Source: Microthyrium microscopicum (lineage: Eukaryota > Ascomycota > Dothideomycetes > Microthyriales > Microthyriaceae). From it: a DNA stretch of 64,000 nucleotides. This document shows, piece after piece, positions 44,451 through 55,974 of the stretch. The position numbers and the translations under genes are program-made. The notes beneath the pieces are model-generated. The model saw only the letters and a program-made list of their open reading frames with translations, did not search any database and had not been told where the DNA came from. The stretch's first letter is position 1, and the number at the start of each line of letters is the position of its first letter. The DNA lies in NCBI GenBank assembly GCA_010405405.1, contig MU004247.1, positions 12,501-76,500 on the forward strand, read 5' to 3'.

Positions 44451-47400
44451 ATTGGGAGGGCGGAGAGGCTGAGGGTACGAGTGGAGGGAGCAAATTGGAA
44501 GGTGTATTGCCGGGGGTGGTTAGGGTGGATGCTAGCACAACAGGGGCAGCGGACAGCGAAAGATGGGAATAGTGACACGAGACCAAACGAGTGTGAAGAT
44601 GGAAAGAAGGCTCTCTGGGAGAGAGATGCTAAGAGGCAGACATGTAGTTGTAGATTGTAGGCTTGGAGAGCGGTGGGATGAGAAAGTTGGAAGTGCAACG
44701 GTGATGGACGGGGGAGTGGATGATGTGCGTCAGGGTAAGGTGGTAATGATAGGAGGGCACTGAGAGGCTCTTTGGTAGTGGAGACGAGGATTAAGTTTCA
44801 ATTGGTGGTGAGTTTATTGATGAGATTGAGATTGGTGTTCTGTAAGAATTAAGAAGAAAGTAAAGAATGAAGAGTGAAGATAGGTTGGGGGAGGAAAGTT
44901 GTGGTGTTGCAAATGTTGGGTGGTGCATCTCGTGCTCTCCTCTAGGCTCTCAGAGTCTCAAGGCTTTCTCCACACCATCCGCCATCCGCTTTTTACACTC
45001 GTCTTACATTTTGTCTGAGACTCTGAGAAGGGTCTTGACTATTTTCTTTTTTTCCACACATCTTTTAGCTCGCATTTCGCAAGTTGTAACAGCTAAAGCT
45101 CTCTCCACTCATTTTACAGAATTAGTCTAGCGTTAAGTTGCTTCTCCGCTTCAATGTTCTTTTTTTAGGCATAGAGTTCTCCAGAGTCCAGAGCGGCAGA
45201 GCCTCGAGAGCAGCCGCATCAAGATGCATCCGAAAAAGTAGCCGCTTCTGCTCTTATAAACATCATAAGCACCAAATTCTTCCTATTTTTATATTTTGAA
45301 ATTTCCATGAAATCTTTTTCCACAGATCAACGATCATAATCCTCCGTTCTAGAATCAAAACTTGTAGAACAATGTAATCCACTATCGGATAACCGTACTA
45401 TCAAGCGCCGCTACCATCACTGATCAGTAGAGTATCGCCATTTTAAGCTTTTAACCCTGACCCTCCAATGTCCATGAGGTTGAATTGTGAATGCACTAAA
45501 TGTGGTGCTATCGCCAATAACGCAAGTTAAAGCTACTAGTAGCCCATCTTTGCTGGCAATTTAGGAGCTTACACTTGGAGGTACTTCTGCAAGGCCTCTT
45601 TTCTATTGTAATTTGTGCCCAGACGTGCCGGAGTATTTCACCTGTTCAGTTCGCGTTGCTTCAAGAACTGAAGCCAAATGGGAAATGTCGCAAAACTTCC
45701 AAGGTTACTCTAGAGTACAAGGACCAAGCCTTAAGCCTCTCCCGCCTCAACATGCTATGTGCGGTCCCATGACTACATGTCTTCTTCACCTCAAATTTCC
45801 GGTCCCTGCCGAGTTCTACACTATCGTTATCCTTGGGGTATCGTGTCGCTGCTCGTTATCACGCAATACGCTCTACACTTTGTTACGCATTTTCGAATTT
45901 CGAGTTTTCGACCCGAGGCTGACCGGAAAACAGAGAAGATGAACAGAAACCGTTGGGGTGAATAATGCCACACGGCATCTCACACGTTACCTCACACGTT
46001 ACAAGGCTGACAGGGCTCCAGGGGCCACAAGTTACAACAAGTTACAGCCTCATAAAACTCCTTACACTAATAATCCACTAATTCCTCAACTTCACGACTA
46101 CATCTATAAATCTGACGACATTGCTGCTCTTTATTAATGCTATTTTCGGCAGTCGAAAAGCTTTTTTTCCAAAACTTGGAACAACTTAACAACTTTCAAA
46201 ATTACTAGGAAATGTCGATCCTCAAATTTGAAACACTTTCTCCTTACTAGCCACATTTTGCTTGAGAATGAGTTGCTTTTTAGCAAATCGTTCCATTCGG
46301 GTTGTGCCGCGTATCGGAACTTCCGGGCTTTGATAGTTGCATCCATAGGCATGTTTGTGCAAATGTCAACTTTTGAGGGTTTGGAGGATGAATTACCTTT
46401 CATGATGGTTCTAGTTTCCGGGCTAAATCTCATGCGCTTGGTGTTGTTGATATCCTATAACTTCATCAGCTCACAAGCTTGATTACCAAAAAAGGATTGT
46501 CCCTGCCAAACGTTATGATTTCTTACACACCGACGCTAATCATGCTTTTCAATTCAAAATCGTGATAAAGCTATCTAAGATCAACAGAGATGTGACCCAT
46601 AACATTTTTGACCCGTAAAGCCTCATGCCGCAATACTTTGATATCCTCTCGTGTCTGTATCCTTCAACATGAATCAAAACTCACTATTGCGCCAGGAGCA
46701 ATATATCAAATATGAATGACTGCAGTCTGTCAAGATAATGGACGATGTCTTTTACAGCCATAACTATAACACGCCTTTTCCTAACTAAAGCCCAGAGTAA
46801 ACGACCGCACCGTCATTCTAGAAGTATACCGAGGCGAGTTAAATATCTTGGCAGGAACATGTAGGCTGTACAAAAGTTAATACTTCAGAGATAGGAAATA
46901 AGCTGACTGACTACCTCTCAATGATCCATGCCTGGTTTTCTCTTGAAGAGCGTCGATAGCCACGCTCGCCAGCCCCGATTCAAACACTCAAACATCATCT
47001 CAGCTTACCGCCAGGCTTCCATCCAGAGCCTTAAAGAGGCTACAATGGCACTTATACATTTTGCCAAGCGCATCTCCTCAGCCGCTTCTCTTGATATTAT
47101 TCTCAAGTTGACTTTCGCCCATTCTGCAACCGCATGAAAAATGCAAGATTATAGGCGATATATCATACGGCGTAATTCCTCCCGTACTCGGCGTGAGCGG
47201 TGATACTTGGCATATCTAGAAAGCCTCAACATCTAGTAAGAAGGAGTAAGAATTACTTGTATCGTGAGATCAGAAGTATGTCGAATTGCAAATACCACGC
47301 CCACTTTCCCCCTTAGGGCATATTGATATATATGAAGAGGTACGTGGACGGTTGAAAAGGGACAGATACCTAAATATCGTCATACTATTCCACCTTCTAT

Positions 47401-47498
47401 CGCTTCATAAACCATGCTTTTGTCTTTCTTGGCGAGGAGTTTGTTTATAATTGTTCCAGTTACCCTTTGTATACTTTATATCAGTTTTGTGAGGAATT
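44451..47498. other. Gene-poor interval of 3 kb
   Basis: Open frames at 45613-45942 (+), 46140-46433 (-) and 46928-47137 (+) have no family resemblance. There is a CACACGTTAC repeat pair near 45979-46000. The left 400 bp is purine-rich on the plus strand and is the promoter/leader of the DUF1765 gene. Confidence 0.55.
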
Positions 47499-48362
47499 AT
47501 GTGGGCATCTCTTATTTCATTGGTTTCGTTGGGTGGCTTCGCGGCAGCGACTTGTATTGGCAACACCCATCTTGAGCGCCGAAGCGAAGGAGGAGAGGCT
47601 TTTGGATATGGATTCGACAATGGTCCATTGCGGTGGCATGCATTATCGCCGGCGAATTCTATTTGCGCGACGGGGAAGCACCAATCGCCTATAGATGTTG
47701 GTATGGACTCAACCCTCCACATGACAAAAACTATAGAAATAATAAGTCCAGATTCTCATATCCAGAATGCCCCCAAAGCTCTCAACATCAGACTCACTGA
47801 TCGACTAAGCGGCACCTTCGTTAACAAAGGCACGACACTTCAAGTTACCACCGCGGCGAACAGTAGCCAATATATTGACCTTTCCGGCACGCGATATAAT
47901 TTGAAGAACGTGCACTTCCACACGCCCTCAGAGCATCATCTGGCGGGCGAACATTTCCCACTTGAAATGCATCTTGTGCATCAATCTGCTAATGAGTCGT
48001 TGCTTGTTCTTGGACTTCTCTTCAATATTGTCGCTAGTGCCCAACAGAGTGGAGGGCTGCTTAAGCAGCTCGGCGACTATGCACCAAGACTGACTAGCGA
48101 GGGGGTTGATATCACCGAAAAGGAGCTGGACTTGGGATCGCTCGTAAAAGACCTTTTGCCGGAAGATCTGGGCAGGTATTCTGGATCACTGACGACGCCA
48201 CCTTGCTCGGAGAGCGTGATGTGGCTCGTAGCGCGCAAACCGAGGAATATCGATGTTGCGTCGTATGACAAGCTGAAGAAGACCATGAAATTCAACTCAC
48301 GTTTCGCAGCAGGGCCACCGGATTCAGATAACATAGTCCATATGTTAGCCAACAAACTCTAG
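47499..48362 (+). CDS. Secreted alpha-type carbonic anhydrase
   Basis: Single exon, 287 aa, with an N-terminal signal peptide (MWASLISLVSLGGFAAATC). The alpha-carbonic anhydrase core is clear: KHQSPIDV, the zinc ligands in NVHFHTPSEHH (two His) and MHLVHQ (third His), and the substrate-gating threonines in GSLTTPPCSE. The second family cysteine lies in that motif, and a partner is in NSICATGKH, suggesting the usual disulfide. The enzyme interconverts carbon dioxide and bicarbonate, here outside the cell or at the wall. It ends 36 bp before the convergent actin-related gene. No introns. Alpha-type enzymes occur in filamentous ascomycetes besides the more common beta-type. Confidence 0.93.
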   Translation: MWASLISLVSLGGFAAATCIGNTHLERRSEGGEAFGYGFDNGPLRWHALSPANSICATGKHQSPIDVGMDSTLHMTKTIEIISPDSHIQNAPKALNIRLTDRLSGTFVNKGTTLQVTTAANSSQYIDLSGTRYNLKNVHFHTPSEHHLAGEHFPLEMHLVHQSANESLLVLGLLFNIVASAQQSGGLLKQLGDYAPRLTSEGVDITEKELDLGSLVKDLLPEDLGRYSGSLTTPPCSESVMWLVARKPRNIDVASYDKLKKTMKFNSRFAAGPPDSDNIVHMLANKL

Positions 48363-48398
48363 GCGAGCATGGGGCCCGATTGTGTCTCTCAAATTGCC

Positions 48399-49994
48399 TT
48401 ACGTCCACGCTGCCAAGCTCCAGCTTCGGCGTTCACCCACTCCTTGCTTTCCGGCTGGCTGCTTGACGTTCAATAGCCCAGTGAGTCCGCCGGCAAGGAA
48501 TTTGTCGCGCTCGATTTCAGCTAGGCCGCGCGTGCGCAGACTGGCGAGAAGACTTGCGCCTGTCCAGGCGCCGAGGGAGTGCACACCGCGTACGACGCCG
48601 GAGATGGGGGATGGGCCGACACGGGAGGCGGATTTGGCTCGGACAAAGTCTGGTTCTTGGGGTGCGAGGTGGGCGGGAACAGCGGGAACAGGAAGTTCGG
48701 GGGATGGTTTGGTGGTAGATTCGGTAATCTTGGTGGGTTCTAATGGGATGGTTATTTGGGTAGATGCTTGCGTTGGAATAGTATCTGGTTTTGAGGCGGT
48801 ACGATATACGGAGCCATAGTTACGGACGGGATTCCATCCATAGGCGTTAATGAAGCTGTTTAGTTCTTGAAGAAGACGAGATTTGAGTCCGGGTATGGAA
48901 GATGGGCCGCCTGTGATTATTATGCGGGATATGCATAGTTTTCGAACATCCAGAGGTAGGTGCAGTAGGACATCATATGCCACAGCGGCGAGAGATTTGT
49001 CGTGGTCGTCTGAATGACCGGTTTTGGAGTCTTGAGCAAAGAATACTTGCTCAATCGGCTCGGCGAGCTCTTTTCGTGAAATCTCATATGAATATTCGCC
49101 GATTTCGATGGTCACCATTTCTTTCTCCATACCAGTTGGTGTACTGTCACTGAGACACCATCCAGACCGTATCAGAATATCCTCCGCATCCTCTACAGTC
49201 AGCTCCTCATCATCGTCTAGAATCTTGCTCATCGCCCAGGTCAAAGCACGCCCGGCCCGCACTGTCCGACCTGTTGCGACCTCGCGATACTCATATACAG
49301 CAGACACGACAGTTTCTGCCCACCCAATATCTACCACGAGCGCCGCCCGCAGCCCAGCGCCCACTACCGCCATAATACTCGCCGGAAACAACGTCACCGT
49401 CGGCGTCTGTAAAACACCAAACAGCCCTGCCAGCGCAACTTCCAGCAGTGGCCGGGGAAGTTGAGCACCAGCCACCAATGACACTTTCCGCGCGCGCGAA
49501 TCCAGCATCAAATATGTTGCTTCCACCTCTCGCAGCAGCCGCTCCAGTCGTTCTCCCACGAAGCTCAGATCCGTATCACGTAGATCTGGTCGCCAGAGCT
49601 CATACCCATCGCGTGCCCAGTGTTCCTCGCCTCGCTTGCGCTTTCGCGAACGCGCATCGTAATCGGGCGCATATTGACGATAATCGCCTATGCGGCGTAA
49701 TTGGTCGGGCGAGTAGTATAAATGGCACCGCGGGCGGCTCTCACCAGCAAATCCAACGCGAATTGATCGAGCACCGAGCTCAATGACTAGGTGGTTTTCA
49801 TCGTCCACGCGAAAAGCGGTGGCAGTGGGCGAGTTGTAGAGGGAGCCGGAGACTGAGCGGCTCAGGGGCGTATGTGGAGAAGTAGCGTGGGCGCTGACTG
49901 CGGATGGACGGGAGCGGTTAACAGTAATACGTCTGCCATCGGAGGGGGTAATTGAAGTCATGTTCTTGAAAGTTGCTGTGGCTTTGGGAAACAT
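48399..49994 (-). CDS. Divergent actin-related protein, Arp10/RO7-like (dynactin pointed-end type)
   Basis: Single exon, 531 aa from the ATG at 49994; an in-frame ATG at 49961 gives MTSITPSDG and is equally possible. After an N-terminal Ser/Thr-rich stretch the actin fold starts with LVIELGARSIRVGFAGESRPR, the phosphate-1 loop, and continues with ALVVDIGWAETVVSAVYEYRE (phosphate-2) and IIITGGPSSIPGLKSRLLQEL (adenosine loop). IGDYRQYAPDY and the spacing resemble Neurospora RO7-like proteins, Arp11/Arp10 of dynactin; this is recognition from memory. The C-terminal 120 residues are Pro/Thr-rich and then helical. It would cap the pointed end of the Arp1 filament and help dynein cargo loading. ATP-contact residues are partly altered, as in Arp10 members. 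Confidence 0.68.
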   Translation of the reverse strand: MFPKATATFKNMTSITPSDGRRITVNRSRPSAVSAHATSPHTPLSRSVSGSLYNSPTATAFRVDDENHLVIELGARSIRVGFAGESRPRCHLYYSPDQLRRIGDYRQYAPDYDARSRKRKRGEEHWARDGYELWRPDLRDTDLSFVGERLERLLREVEATYLMLDSRARKVSLVAGAQLPRPLLEVALAGLFGVLQTPTVTLFPASIMAVVGAGLRAALVVDIGWAETVVSAVYEYREVATGRTVRAGRALTWAMSKILDDDEELTVEDAEDILIRSGWCLSDSTPTGMEKEMVTIEIGEYSYEISRKELAEPIEQVFFAQDSKTGHSDDHDKSLAAVAYDVLLHLPLDVRKLCISRIIITGGPSSIPGLKSRLLQELNSFINAYGWNPVRNYGSVYRTASKPDTIPTQASTQITIPLEPTKITESTTKPSPELPVPAVPAHLAPQEPDFVRAKSASRVGPSPISGVVRGVHSLGAWTGASLLASLRTRGLAEIERDKFLAGGLTGLLNVKQPAGKQGVGERRSWSLAAWT

Positions 49995-50913
49995 GGCTGA
50001 TTGAATGTTGTTGAAGCTCCAGGACGTGCAAGGCTTGGCGCTCGCGTGGTGGCTTTTCAGCCTTGTGGCCAGCCTGATAGCAACTGTACCTCAAATTGTG
50101 TATAGAACACTTCAAAAGATGGATTGATTGTGGAATCAGCAGAAACTAGAAGCCATAAAATACGAGAGAGCCTCCAGCCTTGGAACACTCAGATATGTAT
50201 CATTTCATAAAGTAAACATCAGAGTCATGAAAAAAGGACTCTCTTTCAAAGTTTAGCCCTCCGGCCATAACAAGAAATGATTTAAGACCCTTGAAAAAAT
50301 ATTTCGGGTTCACTTGGCTACACAAAAGCAGAGCATGGTTTCTTACAACCTTGTATCCTTGAAGCCGTCTAAAAACACACCGTACTTCTAAAACGGGTTG
50401 CGAATTCCGTTAAGCTTTTAGAGTGTCCAGTATAGCATTGAATCACCATACAAGTAGCCTGATTTGCTAAGATCAACAGCTGAAATGGAGGAGCTCGATT
50501 ATTGATGGCCCATCATTTTGCTAGTTGGACAGTCAGATGACACGGAATTGTTGCTATGCCTTGAGCACCACAGTCGCCATACACAGCGACTTTTAAGGCG
50601 AAGCAATAAGTAGCAGCTTTCACTTCAAGACACGTCGAAGAACCCAATACCAGGAACTCGGCCTTCGAGAAGCCCTCCAGTTCCCTCGAACGCGTTTATA
50701 CCCCAGAATATTGCTAATAATACGTCCAACCCAATGGGGTAACCTGGCCCATTGACTTGCTCGCCCTATAATTTACTTTACTAAATATTCCATATTGCCT
50801 AGGCCGCGGCGAATTCCCGCTGCCGACACCATCTCAATAAATATAGGTAGTCAGTTTGCCATGGAAGAAAATTCCACGATCTCCGCCACTATGATGCCAG
50901 CAGCTTCGTGATA
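49995..50913. other. Divergent promoter region of the Arp10-like and sugar-transporter genes
   Basis: About 920 bp. No further gene is seen apart from a 16-codon upstream open frame at 50861-50911. Confidence 0.6.
50861..50911 (+). promoter_or_regulatory. Upstream open reading frame before the sugar transporter
   Basis: An ATG at 50861 opens a 16-codon frame (MEENSTISATMMPAAS) ending in TGA at 50909-50911, two bases before the ATG of the transporter. If it is in the mRNA leader it should reduce or condition translation of the transporter. The transcription start is unknown. Confidence 0.45.
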
Positions 50914-52887
50914 ATGGGTATTTGGTTCAATGCTGCGCTCGCCGTCTTCGCCGGCACAGGGTAACTCCACCTCCCAATACGAAAGTCCATTTGCTATGAC
51001 TAATATTATGCAGGAGTTTCCTGTTCGGCTACGACTCTGGCGTTATGACCGATGTGATCCAGTCGCCAAATTTCCTAGGCTTCTTCCGCACTGAAGCAAA
51101 CGAGCCTATCGTCGGTGCAATTGTTGCTGTGTTCTCGGGGGGTGCAGTTTTTGGCGCGCTGATGGGTGGAGAGACTATGGATCGCATTGGGCGCAAGATG
51201 ACGGTACAGATGGGGGCGATAATATGTTTGGTTGGCGCAATTTTGCAGGCTGCGGCAACGAGCCTGGGTATGATGTTGGTGGGCAGAGTGTTGGCGGGCT
51301 GGGCAGTTGGATTGATGAGCATGAGTGTGCCGGTTTATCAGAGCGAGTGTGCACATCCGGATACTCGAGGTAGGTCAGACTGTGGGTAAGAGGAGTTTGA
51401 GGAGAACTGATTATGGTAGGTATGATTGTTGGAATTACGCAGCAGATGATTGGAGTTGGCTTCATTGTGAGCACGTAAGGCTTAGTTTGTCCGCCTTTTA
51501 CGCAAGATGTGACTAATGACAATAGATGGATCGGATATGGGTCTTCAAAAGACACGAAAACGTCCTTTGCGTGGAGATTTCCTCTGGCTTTCCAAACACT
51601 TCCTTGTGTCATCATTGTAGTGGCATTACTATTCTTTCCAGAGTCGCCTCGCTACTTGGTAGAATTGGGCAAAGAAGATGAAGCTCTGCGTGTGGTAAGT
51701 CATCCACTTCATTGACGAGATGGATGATTAACCTGCTAGCTTCATAAACTCCATTACAATGGTTCGAACGAAGACTGGATCGAGCAAGAGTTTACTGAAA
51801 TCAAAATGACCATCGAGGCCGAAAAGCAAGTGGTAGCACCGGGATGGTCACCTATGTTTATAGTGTATGACAAGCATTTTAATCGGATCGATACTTCAAG
51901 ACTGACAGGAAACAGACCACAATGGCGAATGAGACTTGTACACGCCACACTTGTTCAAGTTTTCACACAAATGACCGGGTAAGTATCTCGCCATCGCATC
52001 TATCATGCTTTCAAATCTGACGACCCCGTAGCATCAATGTTATCAACACATATCAACCTGTAATGTACAAGAACCTAGGCATTACTGGAGATCGTAACCT
52101 TCTAGTCACTGGAATATACAATTGCGTTGGACCCTTGACCAGTAAGTGAACTAGTATTAATCGTCTAATATACTGACAACCTTACAGATTTGGTGTTTAT
52201 CCTCTTCCTCGTTGACAAAGTTGGTCGAATCAAACCTCTTTTATTTGGTACTATAGGCATCACCGTCGCCCTCATCTGCGAAGCTGGAATTGGTTCCCAG
52301 ATCAAGGAAGGCAAGCAACAGACCGGACTCCAAATCGGTGGTGTTTTCTTTCTTTTCCTTGTCTCAGTCGTAAGTCGCTCCGATACCATGACAGGCACCT
52401 CTGACTGGTCCATAGATATTCAGCTTGTCGTTTGGACCAGTGTCCTGGATCTACGCTTCCGAAATATTGCCCACACAAATCAGAGGGAAAGGAAGCGCAT
52501 TTGGTAAGTCATCCATTACACTCATTGTTCTTAAATACTAATATTCCAGCAACTGGGATTGGGAACTGGTTACTAAGTACATTCTGGGCCCAGGTTTCAC
52601 CCATTGTAAGTGCCTCACATTATACCTGGACTAATTATTCTCCATACTAACACCTTCAGGCACTGAAGCATCTGGCGCCAAAACAATACACTTTTTACTT
52701 CATCTTCGTCGCTTGGAACCTAGTAGTGACGTTGCCAACAATATTCTTCATGTTCAAGGAAACAAAGCAAAAAAGTCTCGAGGAGATTGATCTCTTCTTT
52801 GGAGAACGTCCAGATCGGCAATACCCTATTGGTGTCGTCAATCCAGATAGTCCACAGTTGGAGAAAGACAGAGAGTCGAGGAAATAA
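50914..52887 (+). CDS. MFS sugar transporter (sugar porter family)
   Basis: Eleven exons: 50914-50960, 51014-51369, 51420-51474, 51526-51694, 51740-51864, 51916-51978, 52032-52141, 52188-52369, 52416-52503, 52550-52605 and 52660-52887, total 492 aa. Sugar-porter signatures: SFLFGYDSGVMTDVI in helix 1, DRIGRK after helix 2, LVGRVLAGWAVGLMSMSVPVYQSE in helices 4-5, PESPRYLVELGKEDEAL in the central loop, DKVGRI after helix 8, and SWIYASEILPTQIRGKG. Twelve membrane helices are expected; the protein imports monosaccharides by proton symport in the plasma membrane. The C-terminal tail (EEIDLFFGERP) is the usual fungal PETKxxxLEEID-like ending, here KETKQKSLEEID. Each splice was chosen by GT-AG, phase and family match; the junction after MFIV is the least certain. 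High intron density is notable. Confidence 0.9.
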
Positions 52888-53141
52888 TACAGTAGAACTA
52901 ATAAAGCGTCGAAATCCCATTCAAAATATGCTTTTCCTCTAAGACGTGATTGAGCTCAGTAGTTGAATTTTGTGGAGGTTAACACTAAGCATTACTTATT
53001 ATTGAATGAATTATCATATTAATACAAGAGGTGAATTCAACGGCTTCCAAATTCCGAACAAGCATAACAGCATTTGTTGATAGTGCAAAAGGAATCAGTC
53101 TCAACGACTTCCCAGATGTCGAGTGTTTTTTCAGGGAACCT

Positions 53142-53451
53142 TTAAGCAATAGATTTGATGCCCCAAAGACTGCATAGATGCAATGAGCAAGCGGATGTAG
53201 ATTGCGCCGTGGTGGTTGAACAATCAGCCGAGTTGCAATTAGCAGTCTGTAATGCTGCATAAGATTGACCGCTTGTTGCCGCTCGAACAGGTGGAAGAAC
53301 AGCTATCTATTGTTAGAGAGTCCTTGTAGATTTCAAGGGAGGTAGGTAACGTACCAGCAGCAGTAACAGTAGGTTCAGGCGCTGCGTTGGGTAGACCGCA
53401 AGCAAAGCCTACGATGCTAACGAGGAGTGCTGTAGTAGTAAACTTCATCAT
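53142..53451 (-). CDS. Small secreted cysteine-containing protein, effector-like, with alternative acceptors
   Basis: Exon 1 is 53355-53451 and encodes a signal peptide (MMKFTTTALLVSIVGFACGL) and PNAAPEPTVTAA. Three readings follow. Using acceptor TAG at 53303-53305, exon 2 (53142-53302) gives 85 aa with the tail PVRAATSGQSYAALQTANC and three more cysteines. Using the TAG four bases earlier (53307-53309), the frame changes and a 54-aa product ends CSSTCSSG...CSITDC. Retaining the 48-nt intron stays in that second frame. I prefer the 85-aa form because its tail is longer and less repetitive, but cannot decide. No family is recognised. Such short secreted cysteine-containing proteins are typical effector candidates in plant-associated ascomycetes (inference only). 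Confidence 0.55.
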
Positions 53452-54534
53452 GGACAAAAGGTAGTAGTATGGGCTTTGATTGTGAATCGTGATAGTTGAG
53501 AATTGACTTAATTCGTGTTGAGAGTTCAATCTAGGAAATGATCGGTGGGTAAGATTGTAGAGACAGAGGACATTAGAGATATATCTACACCTCACGCTAC
53601 GATTCGGCTCCCCATGGATATAGCCCTAGTAAAAGTTGAACTGATTGACGTCAAACTGGAGAAGAGTACTTTTTTCTGGTTGTTTCTGGGGATTGGAGTG
53701 GCGTAGTGTCAGAGGGTTTCGCCAGGCCCGCATGGAGAGCAATCTCTGAGCAGTACTTGGCTTTGACTTGGAGTATAAGATCTTCTGATTGGCGACTCGC
53801 CCTGCATACTGAGGCGTTTGAATCTTAGTTATCATGTTGAAGCCGTCAGACTCAGCGCCACACTCCAAGCTTCGCCTATGGCAAGAGCTTCTTGCTGAAA
53901 GAATTGGTCTAGATTTCCATTAGGGTTATTTCAGATGTCGATCTCGGAAATTAGAGGGATAAGTGCGCTGACAGGTTTGTAAAGTGGGAGAAAAATGATG
54001 TGGTGATGGGCACTCCTTGGTGGTGAGACTGGACAGATGTTGAAGACGTTTCAAGACTTGTTTGATCACAACGAAACTTTTCACCAGCTGTAAACTTCCA
54101 TGACGACTATTGAGCAAATCATCGGGCACCGGGAAACAAATTACTCCGATGTTTGACATACTGTTTAGACACAAGATGGTATTTTTATCAAAATCCGTTG
54201 TCAATCGTCATCATCCATCAAACTTTTATGAACTGGAGACTACATAATTGAAGCTACCCGTTGAAATTTCTTGCACCTTCAGAGTCTCGAACGATTCTAC
54301 AAGTAGGCTAGTTGAAAAGCTGTCACTACTATGTAGTTGGAATAGAACAATTACTCTAGATAAGGAATCAGGCAACCGCATAAACTTCCTAGATGAAGCC
54401 ACATAATCCGCAAAGGTAAAGCCTAGAGTAGCTTTTTGGGACCTGCCACACAGACTTCATCCTACCAAAAAGATTCATATGACCAAGGACCACCATTTAG
54501 ACATTTCCCATTTCCATCCGCCATCGCTATAACC
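53452..54534. other. Intergenic region without recognised gene
   Basis: About 1.1 kb between divergent genes. The open frames at 53626-53868 and 53926-54204 (-) have no family resemblance. Confidence 0.55.
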
Positions 54535-55288
54535 ATGCCCCAATACGCCGTCCAACCATGCACCATCGACGATGGCGCAGACATTGCTCGAGTCCACGTA
54601 TCCGCCTTCTGGACCGAACCAGCCTGGAAGATAATCTGGCCCAACAAAACGCGCGAATACGTGACGAACGAATGCAAGAAACGAATGCCATTCAACATCA
54701 TCACAGACCCAATCTACCGGCGCCAGCAAAAAGCTGTTGATACTGGGACAGGTCGCATAGTGGGCTACGCACGATGGACACTTCCGGAATTAGATGGCGT
54801 AGAGGTGGGAAGTTTATGGCCCGGCGCTAAAGCAGCGGAAGTGTCGGGGGAAAGGAAGCAAGCGGCAGCGGAAGCGAGTGCTTCAGCGGATTGGGCGTAC
54901 GATGGGCAAGTGACGAGTGAATTGGATAAAGCTGTTGATCAGATGAAGAAGGAGTTATTAAGCAAGAAACAATACATAGGTTAGTTCTTGATCAGACAGA
55001 ACATTGGGAGAGATGGGGCGCTGATCTCGTGTAGTTCTTGATATTCTAGGAGTGCATCCAGATGTTTGGCGTCAGGGAGTCGCAAATCTACTCCTTAATA
55101 GCGGATTGAAAGCTATTCGGGAGTTTGAAGTGAAGCTGGACGTGTTTGTTGTTGCAAAGTCTGCTGGCGTTGGAGTATACGATAAAGCAGGTTTGAAAAA
55201 GGTTGGGGAAGTTATTCAGGATGGTTCATCGGTAGGTATAGATACTGATTATGCGGCGTGGTTTTATGTATGGGAAGCGGAGAATTGA
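54535..55288 (+). CDS. GNAT-family N-acetyltransferase
   Basis: Two exons, 54535-54979 and 55035-55288, give 232 aa. The layout is that of fungal small-molecule GNAT proteins: VQPCTIDDGADIARVHVSAF near the start, IVGYARWTLP as the conserved beta-strand pair, and after an acidic variable loop LDILGVHPDVWRQGVANLLL, which contains the acetyl-CoA pyrophosphate loop (here RQGVA, a variant of the Q/RxxGxG/A motif). VAKSAGVGVYDKAGLKKVG follows the family pattern for the last helix and strand. The enzyme transfers an acetyl group to an amine; substrate unknown. The intron (54980-55034) has GTTAGT and GTAG and joins codon G|TT. Confidence 0.85.
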
Positions 55289-55974
55289 ATGTTTGTTTGA
55301 ATGTTATTGTAATGATATAACACAACTAGCTCTCATTGTGCCGTCTCATGAGTGCTTTCATGCTACGAGGATCGAGCTGGAATGTTTCCAACTTGCTGTC
55401 TGTACATATCAAACTTGTTCTGTCAAAGTTCAGTTAAGAGATTATGTGGCAGAGATATATTTTGATTCAGGCTCATTGACGCTTAGCATCTGATACACAA
55501 CAGTTGAAGAGCCCAAATTACAAACCATGCAACAGCTCCCATCCAATATACAAAAGCCGCCAATTCATCAGCAGCGTTCCATCCAAGACCAAAGACACAG
55601 AGCAAGCAGATTCATGAGGTAGTTTAGTATACTTTAATCTTCATTTCAACACATATCTGAATCTCGCACTAAATATGCCCAAGTAAGTAAAGTAGCTTGA
55701 ACGCCAAAATTATCAAGGGTAGTCTCCAAACATAGAACACCAACGTGGAAAAAACATCGCGCAAACCCATGAGAGGTAAGCAAAGTCGCAGAGAAGAGAT
55801 GACGGAATGCAAAAACAGGGCGTTTGTCTCGTTGTAATCATATCGCCTCCTTTTTCCAAAGCCGAGCCAATATCGCCAATATCGCCAATATCACCAAGAA
55901 CATCGCTGCAAACACTCGCTTTCCAACAACTCCCTTGATTCCCGCCCATTTCATTCGATGGCTCGCTGAAGTTC
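55289..55974. other. Convergent intergenic region
   Basis: About 690 bp between converging genes. A short TCGCCAATA repeat (three copies, 55870-55893) is present. No gene seen. Confidence 0.6.
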
